Shown: one piece after another, positions 9,691-20,178 of the stretch | Position numbering within the stretch: position 1 is the first letter of the stretch | Layout of the letters: the number at the start of each line of letters is the position of its first letter | DNA from: an uncultured beta proteobacterium | Lineage (GTDB): Bacteria; Pseudomonadota; Gammaproteobacteria; Burkholderiales; Rhodocyclaceae | DNA length: 64,000 nucleotides | Reading direction: 5' to 3' | Assembly: GCA_903886975.1 (NCBI GenBank) | Contig: CAISOB010000024.1 | Coordinates: 1 to 64,000, forward strand | Position numbers and translations under genes: made by a program | The notes under the pieces: generated by a model | Told to the model about the DNA's origin: nothing | What the model saw: the letters and a program-made list of their open reading frames with translations, nothing else | Database searches by the model: none

Positions 9691-11088
9691 TTAACGAATA
9701 GGGGTATTGGAAAGCGGACGGGGCATCGGTGCCGACTGCGGCAGCGCCTGCGGGTCGAGCTCGCCGACGGTCAGTTGATCGTCGCCGAAGTATTTCTGTG
9801 CGACCGCCTGCACCTGCGCCGCGCTCACCGCCTGCAGCTTTTCGATGATCCGCGTATCGAGCCGGTACGAAATTCCGGCCGACTCGAAGCCGCCGATTTC
9901 CATCGCCTGGGCGAACATCGAATCGAGCTTGTAGACTTCGCGGGCGACGAGCTGCGCCCGGGCGCGCGCCAGTTCGTCGGCCGCCACGCCGTCCTTGGCG
10001 ATGCGTGCGATTTCGGCGCGCAAGCCGGCTTCCAGATCGGCGCGCGTCTTGCCTTCGCTCGGCGAACCCTGCAAATAGAAGAGGCCCGGCCCGCGCGCAG
10101 TCATGTCGTAGCCCGAACTGGCGGACACCGCCAGGCGCTGCTCGCGGATCAGGTCTTTTGAAAAACGCGCCGCGTCGTGACCGTCGAGAATCGCCGATAG
10201 CATGTCAAGAGCATAGGGATCGACATCGTTCTCGACGTCGCGCAACTCCGGCACCTTGTAGGCCATCAACACCACCGGCAGGTCGGCCGGCGCTTTCACG
10301 GTCAATCGGCGTATGCCCTTTTGCAGCGGTTCGTCCTGCGGCCGTCGCGTCGGCAGGGCGCGCGGCGCCAGCGGGCCGTAGTAGCGTTCGGCGAGTTTGA
10401 AGACCTCCTCGTGGTCGACGTCGCCAACAATGACGACGAAAGCGTTGTTCGGCACGTACCAGCGCTCGTACCAGTCGCGCGCATCCTGCACGGTCATGCT
10501 CAAGAGGTCGTTCATCCAGCCGATCACCGGCACGCGGTAAGGATGCGCCAACAGCGCCACGGCGTTGAGCTGCTCGAAGAGCTGCGCTTGCGGCTGATCG
10601 TCGGTGCGCATCCGGCGCTCCTCCATGACCACCTTGATTTCCTGCGCGTACTCGAGCGGATCGAGGTTGAGATGGCGCATGCGGTCGGCTTCGAGCTGCA
10701 TCATCTGCTCAAGCTTGGGCTTCGGCACCTGCTCGAAGTAGGCCGTGTAATCCTTGCTGGTGAAAGCATTGTCGCGCCCGCCGGCGGCGGCCACCAAGCG
10801 ACTGAATTCGCCGGCGCCGGTGCTCGGCGTGCCCTTGAACATCATGTGCTCGAGGATATGGGCAATGCCGGTCGTGCCGTTGGTCTCGTCCATGCTGCCG
10901 GCGCGGTACCAGACCATCTGCACCGCCGTCGGTGCGCGGTGGTCCTCCTTGACGATGACGCGCAGGCCATTGGGGAGTTGCTGCTCGAAAGGATTGGCCA
11001 GCGCCAGGGCCGGTGCGGCCAATAGCAATGTTGCAGCCGTCAAGTGGGCGATTCGTCGTGCGATTTGGGGTGCGGAGCGAATGGGCAT
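9691..11088 (-). CDS. M16 zinc metallopeptidase (catalytic subunit)
   Basis: A 465-residue secreted peptidase of the pitrilysin/insulinase family. Signal peptide spans about residues 1-31. The zinc-binding HxxEH motif is His77-Ile-Leu-Glu80-His81 inside GIAHILEHMMFKGT, and the third ligand is expected in the VVMEERRMR segment about 75 residues later. It pairs with the motif-less M16 protein directly downstream; such pairs form heterodimers in other bacteria (family knowledge). It is divergent from ftsY across a 92-base gap that must hold both promoters. Confidence 0.93.
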   Translation of the reverse strand: MPIRSAPQIARRIAHLTAATLLLAAPALALANPFEQQLPNGLRVIVKEDHRAPTAVQMVWYRAGSMDETNGTTGIAHILEHMMFKGTPSTGAGEFSRLVAAAGGRDNAFTSKDYTAYFEQVPKPKLEQMMQLEADRMRHLNLDPLEYAQEIKVVMEERRMRTDDQPQAQLFEQLNAVALLAHPYRVPVIGWMNDLLSMTVQDARDWYERWYVPNNAFVVIVGDVDHEEVFKLAERYYGPLAPRALPTRRPQDEPLQKGIRRLTVKAPADLPVVLMAYKVPELRDVENDVDPYALDMLSAILDGHDAARFSKDLIREQRLAVSASSGYDMTARGPGLFYLQGSPSEGKTRADLEAGLRAEIARIAKDGVAADELARARAQLVAREVYKLDSMFAQAMEIGGFESAGISYRLDTRIIEKLQAVSAAQVQAVAQKYFGDDQLTVGELDPQALPQSAPMPRPLSNTPIR

Positions 11089-11098
11089 GGTTGGCTTC

Positions 11099-11107
11099 TG
11101 TTAAAAT
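11099..11107 (+). promoter_or_regulatory. Possible extended -10 element for ftsY
   Basis: TGTTAAAAT matches the extended -10 pattern (TG, one base, then TAAAAT). It lies in the short divergent region before ftsY. No convincing -35 hexamer is visible, so the call is tentative. Confidence 0.3.
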
Positions 11108-11180
11108 TTGAAAGCTGGTCAAAGGCAATGGCATCTTACCATCGCCTCCTTCGCGACATCCCTGAAGACAAGAAAGCGCC

Positions 11181-12164
11181 ATGTTTGGTTTCCTCAAGAA
11201 GTCCACCGACCAGCCGGGCGCGACGACCGCCGACCCGTCGGCCCCGGCCAAACCCGCAGCCTCATGGCGCGAGCGCCTGAAAGCCGGACTGGCGCGCACG
11301 CGCGCGCAGCTCGGCGGCAAGCTCAAGGCGATCTTCGCGCGCGGCAGGGTCGATGACGAACTGCTCGAGGAACTCGAAACGCTGCTGCTCACGAGTGACG
11401 TCGGCATGGACGCGACGCAGTACCTGCTCGGCGAACTCAAGGCGCGCGCCAAGCGCGATCAGATCAACACGCCGGAAGGCATACAGCAGGCCCTCGCGGC
11501 AGCGCTGCTCGAGCTGCTGGCGCCGCTCGAGGCGCCGCTCGACATTACGGCGCACCGGCCTTTCGTGATCATGCTTGCCGGCGTCAACGGCGCTGGCAAG
11601 ACGACCTCGATCGGCAAGCTGGCCAAGCATTTCCAGGCGCAGGGATTGTCGGTCCTGCTCGCCGCCGGCGACACGTTCCGCGCCGCGGCGCGCGAGCAAT
11701 TGCAAGCCTGGGGCGAGCGCAACGGCGTGGCGGTCATCGCCCAGGAATCGGGCGATCCGGCCGCCGTCATCTTCGACGCCATTGCCGCGGCCCGGGCGCG
11801 CGGCATCGACATCGTCCTCGCCGATACCGCCGGCCGCCTGCCGACGCAACTGCACCTGATGGACGAAATCGCCAAGGTGCGCCGGGTCATCCAGAAAGCC
11901 GATCCGACCGCGCCGCACGAGACCCTGCTCGTGCTCGAGGCCAATTTCGGCCAGAACGCGCTGCAGCAGGTCAAAGCCTTCGATAAGGCCATCGCCGTCA
12001 CCGGGCTGATCGTCACCAAACTCGACGGATCGGCGAAGGGCGGCGTGCTCGCGGCGATCGCACGGCAATGTCCGAAACCGATCCGCTTCATCGGCGTCGG
12101 CGAGAGCATCGACGACCTGCGCCCCTTCGTCGCGCGCGATTTTGTCGATGCGCTGTTCGAATAG
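11181..12164 (+). CDS. ftsY: Signal recognition particle receptor FtsY
   Basis: SRP GTPase that docks ribosome-nascent-chain complexes at the inner membrane. The 327-residue protein has a short charged and Ala/Pro-rich A region (to about 35), an N domain containing DDELLEELETLLLTSDVGMD, and a G domain with G1 GVNGAGKTTSIGKLA, DTFRAAAREQL, G3 DTAGRL and G4 TKLDGSAKGG. The usual LDAxTGQNA box reads LEANFGQNA, a small departure. It starts an operon with ftsE (6-base gap) and ftsX, as in E. coli. Confidence 0.97.
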   Translation: MFGFLKKSTDQPGATTADPSAPAKPAASWRERLKAGLARTRAQLGGKLKAIFARGRVDDELLEELETLLLTSDVGMDATQYLLGELKARAKRDQINTPEGIQQALAAALLELLAPLEAPLDITAHRPFVIMLAGVNGAGKTTSIGKLAKHFQAQGLSVLLAAGDTFRAAAREQLQAWGERNGVAVIAQESGDPAAVIFDAIAAARARGIDIVLADTAGRLPTQLHLMDEIAKVRRVIQKADPTAPHETLLVLEANFGQNALQQVKAFDKAIAVTGLIVTKLDGSAKGGVLAAIARQCPKPIRFIGVGESIDDLRPFVARDFVDALFE

Positions 12165-12170
12165 CCTGCG

Positions 12171-12833
12171 ATGATCTCCACCAGTGCCGTCAGCAAACGT
12201 TATCCCGAGGGCTGCGATGCGCTCAAGGAGGTGAGCTTCGAGATCGCCGCCGGCGAAATGGTCTTCATCACCGGCCACTCGGGCGCCGGCAAGTCGACGC
12301 TGTTCCGTTTGCTCGCGGCGATCGAGCGCCCGACCTCGGGCAGCATCGTGGTCAACGGGCAGAACCTCGCCGCCCTACGCAAGAGCGCCATTCCCTACCT
12401 GCGCCGCAACTTCGGCCTGATCTTCCAGGATCAGAAGCTGCTTTTCGACCGCAGCGTCCTCGACAACGTGCTGCTGCCGCTCGCCATCGTCGGCTTGCCG
12501 GCGCGCGATGCCGACCGGCGTGCGCACGCCGCGCTCGACAAGGTCGGCCTGCAGGGCCGTGAGCGGGCTTTTCCGATCGCGCTCTCCGGCGGCGAACAGC
12601 AGCGGCTGGCGATCGCCCGCGCGGTGGTCAACCGGCCGGCGATCCTGCTCGCCGACGAGCCGACGACCAACCTCGACAACGAATCGGCAGCCGACATCCT
12701 CGAAATCTTTCACGCTTTTCATCAGGTCGGCGTCACCGTCGTCATTGCCACCCACGATGAACAGTCGCTCGCGCGCTTTTCGCCGCGCGTGCTGCAGCTC
12801 GAGCATGGCCGCCTCGCCGGAAATGCCGCATGA
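12171..12833 (+). CDS. ftsE: Cell-division ABC transporter ATP-binding protein FtsE
   Basis: ATPase of the FtsEX complex, which controls septal murein hydrolases. The 220-residue product has Walker A GHSGAGKSTLFRLLA, Q-loop FGLIFQDQKLLFDRSVLDN, signature ALSGGEQQRLAIARA, Walker B AILLADEPTTNLD and the switch His in IATHD. The length and the FQDQKLL segment are FtsE-specific. Its stop overlaps the ftsX start by four bases. Confidence 0.96.
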   Translation: MISTSAVSKRYPEGCDALKEVSFEIAAGEMVFITGHSGAGKSTLFRLLAAIERPTSGSIVVNGQNLAALRKSAIPYLRRNFGLIFQDQKLLFDRSVLDNVLLPLAIVGLPARDADRRAHAALDKVGLQGRERAFPIALSGGEQQRLAIARAVVNRPAILLADEPTTNLDNESAADILEIFHAFHQVGVTVVIATHDEQSLARFSPRVLQLEHGRLAGNAA

Positions 12834-13729
12834 ATAGCTTCTTCGCCATGCACGGCGCGGCGATTCGCGACGCATTGCGCCGGCTCGCCGCGGCGCCGCT
12901 CGGCAGCATCCTGTCCTGCCTGGTGATCGGCATCGCGCTGGCCCTGCCCTGCGCCGGCTGGGTCGTTCTCGACAATCTGCGCGCGGTCACCGGCAGTGCG
13001 TCCGGCGTGCAGCAAATCAGCTTGTTCATGACTGTTGAAGCGAGCCCGCGCGAGGTCGGCGAAATCGAATCGCGTCTGCGCGCGGCCAATCCCGGCAATT
13101 GGCGTTTCATCGCCAAGGACGCCGCGTTGAAGCGCCTACAGGCTTCCGAAGGCATGGCCGAAATCATCGCCAGCCTGCCGAAGAATCCGCTGCCCGATGC
13201 CTTCGTCGTCGAACCCGCCGACACCCGCCCGGAAGCGATCGAGCGGCTCGCCAAGACTTTTTCGGCCTGGCCGAAAGTAGCGCACGTCCAGCTCGATTCG
13301 GCCTGGGTCAGGCGTTTCGACGCTTTCCTGCGCATCGGCAAGCTGTCGATCACGCTGCTCGCCGCGCTGCTCGCCGCAGCGCTCGTGACCGTGACCTTCA
13401 ACACCATCCGCCTGCAAATCCTGGCGCATGCCGCCGAGATCGAAGTCGCCAAGCTGATCGGCGCGACCGACGCGTTCATCCGCCGGCCGTTCCAGTATTT
13501 CGGCGCGCTGCAAGGCGCGCTCGGCGGTCTATTCGCCGCCCTGCTGGTCACCGGCGGCGGCCTGCTGCTCGCCGCGCCGATCGCCGAACTCGTCGCGCTC
13601 GACAGCGGCAGTTTCGTGCTGCACGGGCTGTCCGCCGCGCAGATCGCCGCGCTGGCCGCCACCGGCACCGTCCTCGGCTGGCTCGGCGCACAGCTCTCGG
13701 TAGCCATCCACCTGCGCCGCATCGGCTGA
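12830..13729 (+). CDS. ftsX: Cell-division protein FtsX
   Basis: Membrane partner of FtsE. The 299-residue protein has a TM helix at about 22-42, a periplasmic domain from about 60 to 165 (starting VQQISLFMTVEAS), and three more TM helices: LSITLLAALLAAALVTVTFN, the GALGGLFAALLVTGGGLLLA region, and one near the C-terminus. The EIEVAKLIGATDAFIRRPF loop is a family hallmark. It closes the ftsYEX operon. Confidence 0.95.
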   Translation: MNSFFAMHGAAIRDALRRLAAAPLGSILSCLVIGIALALPCAGWVVLDNLRAVTGSASGVQQISLFMTVEASPREVGEIESRLRAANPGNWRFIAKDAALKRLQASEGMAEIIASLPKNPLPDAFVVEPADTRPEAIERLAKTFSAWPKVAHVQLDSAWVRRFDAFLRIGKLSITLLAALLAAALVTVTFNTIRLQILAHAAEIEVAKLIGATDAFIRRPFQYFGALQGALGGLFAALLVTGGGLLLAAPIAELVALDSGSFVLHGLSAAQIAALAATGTVLGWLGAQLSVAIHLRRIG

Positions 13730-13877
13730 GTTGCCGAGCCCTTCCGGCGTTCGCGGAACCGCGCCAATTCGGCAGAATCCAATCAGCGATCGGCGAGCCG
13801 GGAGATATCCCGGAGCAGTTTGCCAACGCGTCGACGCGAGGGGCATGCGAGTCATCCCATCAGACGGAGCAACGATC

Positions 13878-14029
13878 ATGATTCGAAAACTTTCTTCCGG
13901 CAGCTACCGGCTCAATTCAAGCAAGACCGACCCCAAAACCGGCAACACCACAAGCTCGGAACGGTCGCGACGCGCGAACTGGCTGAGAAGCACGAGCGCG
14001 AGGTTCAATAGTTCAAGCGGCAGGGCTAG
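13878..14029 (+). pseudogene. Broken gene for a small conserved protein (MIRKLxSGxYRL family)
   Basis: Reading from ATG 13878 gives MIRKLSSGSYRLNSSKTDPK, the start of a roughly 50-residue protein I recognise from many proteobacteria (usual form MIRKLKSGEYRLYSRK..., ending in an AAEKHEREVQ-FKRH-like tail). After KTGN the expected continuation, KLGTVATRELAEKHEREVQ, appears in a different frame, so one base seems lost near 13945-13955. The tail then hits TAG at 14009-14011, where a Tyr codon is normal, followed by FKRQG and a second stop. Two lesions argue for decay rather than one sequencing error. The normal function is unknown. Confidence 0.6.
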
Positions 14030-14084
14030 GCCGCGGGCATCGCCTTCTCGCCGCTTTGCGGAGATCTGTTTAAGGAGCGCACGG

Positions 14085-14408
14085 ATGTTTGCGAAAACCC
14101 CGGACCCGCCGTACTACGCAGTGATCTTTTCGTCGCAAAGAACTGCGGGAGAGAATGGCTATGGCGTGATGGCCGAACGCATGTTTGAACTCGCCCCCGA
14201 GCAGCCCGGTTATCTCGGCGTCGAAAGTGCGCGCGATGTAGACGGCTTCGGAATCACCGTCTCGTTCTGGAATAGCCTCGAAGCGCTGGCTCGCTGGAAG
14301 CGCAACTCGGAACATCACGCGGCACAAGAGCAAGGCAAGAGCCGGTGGTACGAGCACTACCGAATTCGTGTATCCAAAGTCGAGCGTGTCTATGCGAAAT
14401 CAAATTGA
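14085..14408 (+). CDS. Antibiotic-biosynthesis-monooxygenase-like (ABM, dimeric alpha/beta barrel) protein
   Basis: A 107-residue protein starting MFAKTPDPPYYAVIFSSQRT. The pattern MAERMFELAPEQPGYLGVES, then GITVSFWNSLEALARWK, then HHAAQEQGKSRWYEHYRIRV is typical of small ABM-fold proteins (YgiN-like or heme-degrading-like). The ATG at 14085 is chosen because TAAGGAGC lies seven bases before it; the longer open frame upstream runs through the broken small gene. Its end overlaps the DUF302 gene by 17 bases. Substrate and activity are not predictable. Confidence 0.8.
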   Translation: MFAKTPDPPYYAVIFSSQRTAGENGYGVMAERMFELAPEQPGYLGVESARDVDGFGITVSFWNSLEALARWKRNSEHHAAQEQGKSRWYEHYRIRVSKVERVYAKSN

Positions 14409-15000
14409 TCGTTCTGCTGGCAGGTCGCGGTCGATTGCCGCGCTGGCGATGGGCGCAGTCGCGCTCGGCACGATGGCTGTCGGCGCGCTGGCCATTGGTC
14501 GGCTCGCGGTCGGCCGTGCCCGAATTCGACGAATGGAAATTGGCGATCTTCTCGTGCAGCGACTACGGGTTATCGACAAAGGTCGGCCGCCCCCTTCTTC
14601 TCCGAGCGCGGCGAACAGTCACGGAATCGTGAATCTGGCGAGCCCTTACCCGTTTCCGGAGACCGTAAGCCGCTTGCAGTCCGCCTTCGTCGATCACGGC
14701 ATCAAGATCTTCGCCACTGTTGATCAGCAGGCGGAGGCTCTGGCCGCGGGCCTTGAAATGCCGCCGACGACGTTGATCATCTTCGGCAATCCCAAGTCAG
14801 GAACGCCGGTGATGTTGGCGCAACCGTTGTCGGCACTCGATCTGCCGCTCAAGGTCCTGGTATCCGAGCCGATCGCAGGACGGGTATCCGTCAGTTTCAA
14901 CGCGACTGCATACCTCATCGACAGATACGCGCTCCCACAGGAACTGGCATCCGCGCTCGCCCCGGCCGAGCAGCTAATTGCCGGTGCGCTTCAGGTATGA
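14392..15000 (+). CDS. DUF302-domain protein with membrane-like N-terminus
   Basis: A 202-residue protein. Residues about 15-50 contain an alternating small-hydrophobic repeat (AALAMGAVALGTMAVGALAI, then GRLAVGRARIRRMEIGDLLV) that could be membrane-embedded. From about residue 75 onward is a DUF302 domain: ASPYPFPETVSRLQSAFVDH, GIKIFATVDQQAEALAAGLE, TTLIIFGNPKSGTPVM and a conserved C-terminal LPLKVLV segment. DUF302 has been seen alone or attached to redox and metal-related proteins, but no reaction is established. Translation is probably coupled to the preceding ABM-like gene. Confidence 0.8.
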   Translation: MRNQIDRSAGRSRSIAALAMGAVALGTMAVGALAIGRLAVGRARIRRMEIGDLLVQRLRVIDKGRPPPSSPSAANSHGIVNLASPYPFPETVSRLQSAFVDHGIKIFATVDQQAEALAAGLEMPPTTLIIFGNPKSGTPVMLAQPLSALDLPLKVLVSEPIAGRVSVSFNATAYLIDRYALPQELASALAPAEQLIAGALQV

Positions 15001-15133
15001 GCGGCAACCGGCCCGAGTTCGATTGAATGCCGCAGCGACCCTTCCGGCAAGGGCGTCGGTGCCGTCGAGGAAACGTTGAACTTGAGTGCTGGTCTATACT
15101 TAGGTCTCTTTCATAGTCGAGCGAGAGGAATAT

Positions 15134-15685
15134 ATGAGCCAATATCAGATCGCCGTCATCGTCGGCAGCCTGCGCAAGGATTCCTTCAACCGCAAGCTGG
15201 CGAACGCCGTCGTCAAGCTCGGGCCGCCCGAGTTCGTTTTCAGGCAATTGCAAATCGGCGATCTGCCTTTATACAACCAGGACGATGATGCCAGCCCGGC
15301 CGCATCGGTGAAGCGTCTGAAGAGCGAAATTTCAGCAGCGCAAGGTTTGCTGTTCGTGACGCCGGAATACAACCGTTCGATTCCTGGCGTACTGAAGAAC
15401 GCCATCGACCAAGCCTCGCGCCCGTACGGACAAAGCGCTTGGGCCGGAAAGCCCGCCGGCGTGCTCGGCATCTCGCCGGGCGCCATCGGCACGGCGCTGG
15501 CGCAGCAGCACCTGCGCAATATCCTGGCCTACCTTGACGTGCCGACGCTGGGCCAGACCGAAGCCTTCCTCCAGAACAAGGAGGGATTGTTCGACGCGGC
15601 GGGCGAACTGGCCGGCGACAGCCGGAAGTTCCTCCAGGCGTGGATGGACAAGTATGTCGCCTGGGTGAAGAAGCATTCGGCCTGA
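15134..15685 (+). CDS. NADPH-dependent FMN reductase (ChrR/quinone reductase family)
   Basis: A 183-residue flavodoxin-fold enzyme reducing quinones, azo compounds or metal ions with NAD(P)H. The phosphate-binding loop VIVGSLRKDSFNRKLA lies at 8-23, LFVTPEYNRSIPGVLKNAID is the flavin-contact signature, and GKPAGVLGISPGAIGTALAQ follows. Start ATG 15134 is preceded by GAGAGGAATAT. It is a single-gene unit, downstream of DUF302 but separated by 133 bases. The electron acceptor in vivo is unknown. Confidence 0.9.
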   Translation: MSQYQIAVIVGSLRKDSFNRKLANAVVKLGPPEFVFRQLQIGDLPLYNQDDDASPAASVKRLKSEISAAQGLLFVTPEYNRSIPGVLKNAIDQASRPYGQSAWAGKPAGVLGISPGAIGTALAQQHLRNILAYLDVPTLGQTEAFLQNKEGLFDAAGELAGDSRKFLQAWMDKYVAWVKKHSA

Positions 15686-15794
15686 CAGTGCCGTGTTGCG
15701 CCTTACACGGCTGGTTCGCTGACGGAAGTTTTCTTCAACACGAAGCGGTTCACCGCCAGGCCCGATTCGACATGAGCCACGCCCGCGCGGCGAT

Positions 15795-16617
15795 CTAAAC
15801 CACGCCGCCCGTTTCCTTGTGCGCATCCTCGGCTGGTTCGGCCGGTGGTGCGTAAAGCACGATCGACGCCAAAGCCGTCTCCAGCGCCGCCTGCAAGGCC
15901 AGCACGGCAGCTGCCGAATTTCGGCCGGCGCGCAGCGCATCGTCGACTTCGCCGGCGCGTGCTGCCACGCTGTCAAGCGCCAGGGCCGCCGCCGCACCCT
16001 TGAGCTTGTGCGCCAGCGCCGTAGCCTCGGCCTTGTCGGCACTGGCGATGCGTTGTGCGCTGGCGGCGTAATCATCGGCGAACTTGCGCAGGAATTGCCG
16101 ATAGGCCGCAGGCCGCCGCCACGTTTGCAAGCCTTTGGCCACGGCCAGGCCGGGCAAATCCTCCGGGCCGGACCCGGCGCCTCGCGCTTGCGACGTGCTG
16201 TCCGCATGCCGGCGCATCCGCTTGGCGCGGCCGGTGAGCCGGACGATCAGCGCGACGGTGGCATCGACATCGAAAGGCTTGGCGATGAAGCCGTTCATGC
16301 CGGCTTCATCGGCCAGTTCCTGCTGCTCCATGAAGGCGCCGGCGGTCAGCGCGATCACCGGCAGTTCGGCCAAGTCGGGCACGCGCCGCAACTGACGTGT
16401 GGCTTCGTAGCCGTTCATGACCGGCATTTGCACATCCATCAGCACGATGTCCGCATCGTCCGGATGCTGCCGCAGCCATTCAACGGCCTGGCGGCCATCA
16501 TTGGCCAGGACAACCTCGGCACCTTCGCCGACAAGAATGCTCTGCGCGACTTCACGGTTGATTTCGCTGTCATCGACGATGAGGATGCACAAGCCGCCCA
16601 GACGCTGATCGGAACGG

Positions 16618-16622
<5 letters not shown>
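15795..16622 (-). pseudogene. Receiver-2 and Hpt domains of the hybrid kinase, out of frame with it
   Basis: This stretch encodes a receiver (CILIVDDSEINREVAQSIL with the acidic pair; phospho-acceptor Asp in IVLMDVQMPVMNGYEA; Lys in FIAKPFD), a linker, and an Hpt domain with the phosphorylatable His in ALAHKLKGAAAALAL. There is no ATG or GTG between the kinase stop (16618-16620) and the start of the receiver; the only candidate is TTG at 16592, which would start right at the first beta strand. Removing one base near 16623 would fuse it to the preceding kinase as the common HisKA-HATPase-REC-REC-Hpt arrangement. It is either a true frameshift, a sequencing error, or a TTG-started separate protein. 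Confidence 0.7.
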
Positions 16623-19065
<2,443 letters not shown>

Positions 19066-19532
19066 ATCGCCTCGCCGTTGATTGCAAGGGCGAGACCAGC
19101 ATTGACGCAAGCACTGCGCAGCCGCTCGAAACGGCGGATCCAAGCGCAAGCAACGGCGGGCGCAAACGAATACCTGTTGATTGCTCTTCCCTGCCTTACT
19201 CTACCCTCTCGGTCATGGTCCCTATGTTTGCACCGATTGTCAACGAAGCTGCAGATTCCGGCTGGAGACTACTCTCGCCTCGCCGCAGCGACATTGGCAT
19301 TACTTCCAAATGGGTTCTGGCTTGGCGTCCTGCCCTTTGCCGCTCTGATTGCAGCGTACGGCCTGATCCGTATTCACGCCATGAACAGATTCGGCTCGAT
19401 CGGCCCGACTTACCGACGTTACCAACGCCCCCCGTGGCCTCAATCTTGTGCAGCGCTTAGCAGCACGAGGGGAGGCAACTTTCTGTTTCTCGCTCTGTCG
19501 ATAGACCATTCGATGAGCGGTAATTGCAGCCA
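19066..19532. other. 467-base stretch without a supportable gene
   Basis: No complete reading frame with family resemblance was found. A plus-strand frame around 19300-19375 encodes a hydrophobic run (PNGFWLGVLPFAALIAAYGL) with no good start, which might be a remnant of a membrane protein. The region must contain the promoter of the minus-strand kinase and possibly that of the GNAT gene. Confidence 0.5.
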
Positions 19533-20015
19533 ATGGACCAAGATCAAAACTCACAATCCCCTGACCACTGCGTGGAATGGTCACGCGGTAATTTCACGGT
19601 CAGCTGCGATCCGGCGAAACTCGATCATGCCGTGATCGCGCAATTCTTGGGATCTTCCTATTGGGCGAAGGGAATCCCGCCGCGCACGGTGGAGAAGTCA
19701 TTGGAAAATTCCTTGTGCTTCGCGCTGCTCGACGGAAAGCAGCAGATTGGTTTTTCTCGCGTCATTTCCGACTACGCGACGATTGCCTATTTGGGGGATG
19801 TCTTTGTACTCGATGAGTACCGCGGCGCCGGGCTGGCAAAGTGGTTGATGACATGCATTGTCAGCCACCCTGACTTGCAGGGTCTGCGACGCTGGATTCT
19901 CGCGACCAAGGACGCCCACGGCCTCTACGAAAAATTTGGCTTCACGCCCCTCAAGAACCCGTACATGTTCATGGAACGCCATGACCCGGATGTTTACCGC
20001 GGGGCCGTGAGATGA
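19533..20015 (+). CDS. GNAT-family N-acetyltransferase
   Basis: A 160-residue acetyltransferase. The conserved motif A region reads YLGDVFVLDEYRGAGLAKWL, with the acetyl-CoA pyrophosphate loop (R-G-A-G-L-A). The C-terminal part ILATKDAHGLYEKFGFTPL is the usual motif B. The preceding segment WAKGIPPRTVEKSLENSLCF is shared by a subgroup often annotated simply as GNAT. The ATG at 19533 is chosen over a TTG three codons upstream. The substrate is unknown. Confidence 0.85.
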   Translation: MDQDQNSQSPDHCVEWSRGNFTVSCDPAKLDHAVIAQFLGSSYWAKGIPPRTVEKSLENSLCFALLDGKQQIGFSRVISDYATIAYLGDVFVLDEYRGAGLAKWLMTCIVSHPDLQGLRRWILATKDAHGLYEKFGFTPLKNPYMFMERHDPDVYRGAVR

Positions 20016-20178
20016 CTCGATGATGAAGTCTCTCGCCCAACCTCGGTGAACCGGCGAACCGGCGCCTCCTTAGCGCTGGAGTTCGTGGCTTCGCCCACGC
20101 CCCTGACCGGGGCCTCGACGGCGGCCTTTCTCGTAGCAGAGCGCGTGTTGCCAGGGCGCAATTTGCCGCCGGTGAAGG

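Noticed and set aside
20016..20178. A possible short gene between the GNAT and carbamate kinase genes
   Set aside because: The small plus-strand frame has no start signal or homology; the two genes are convergent and the gap is likely just untranslated DNA.
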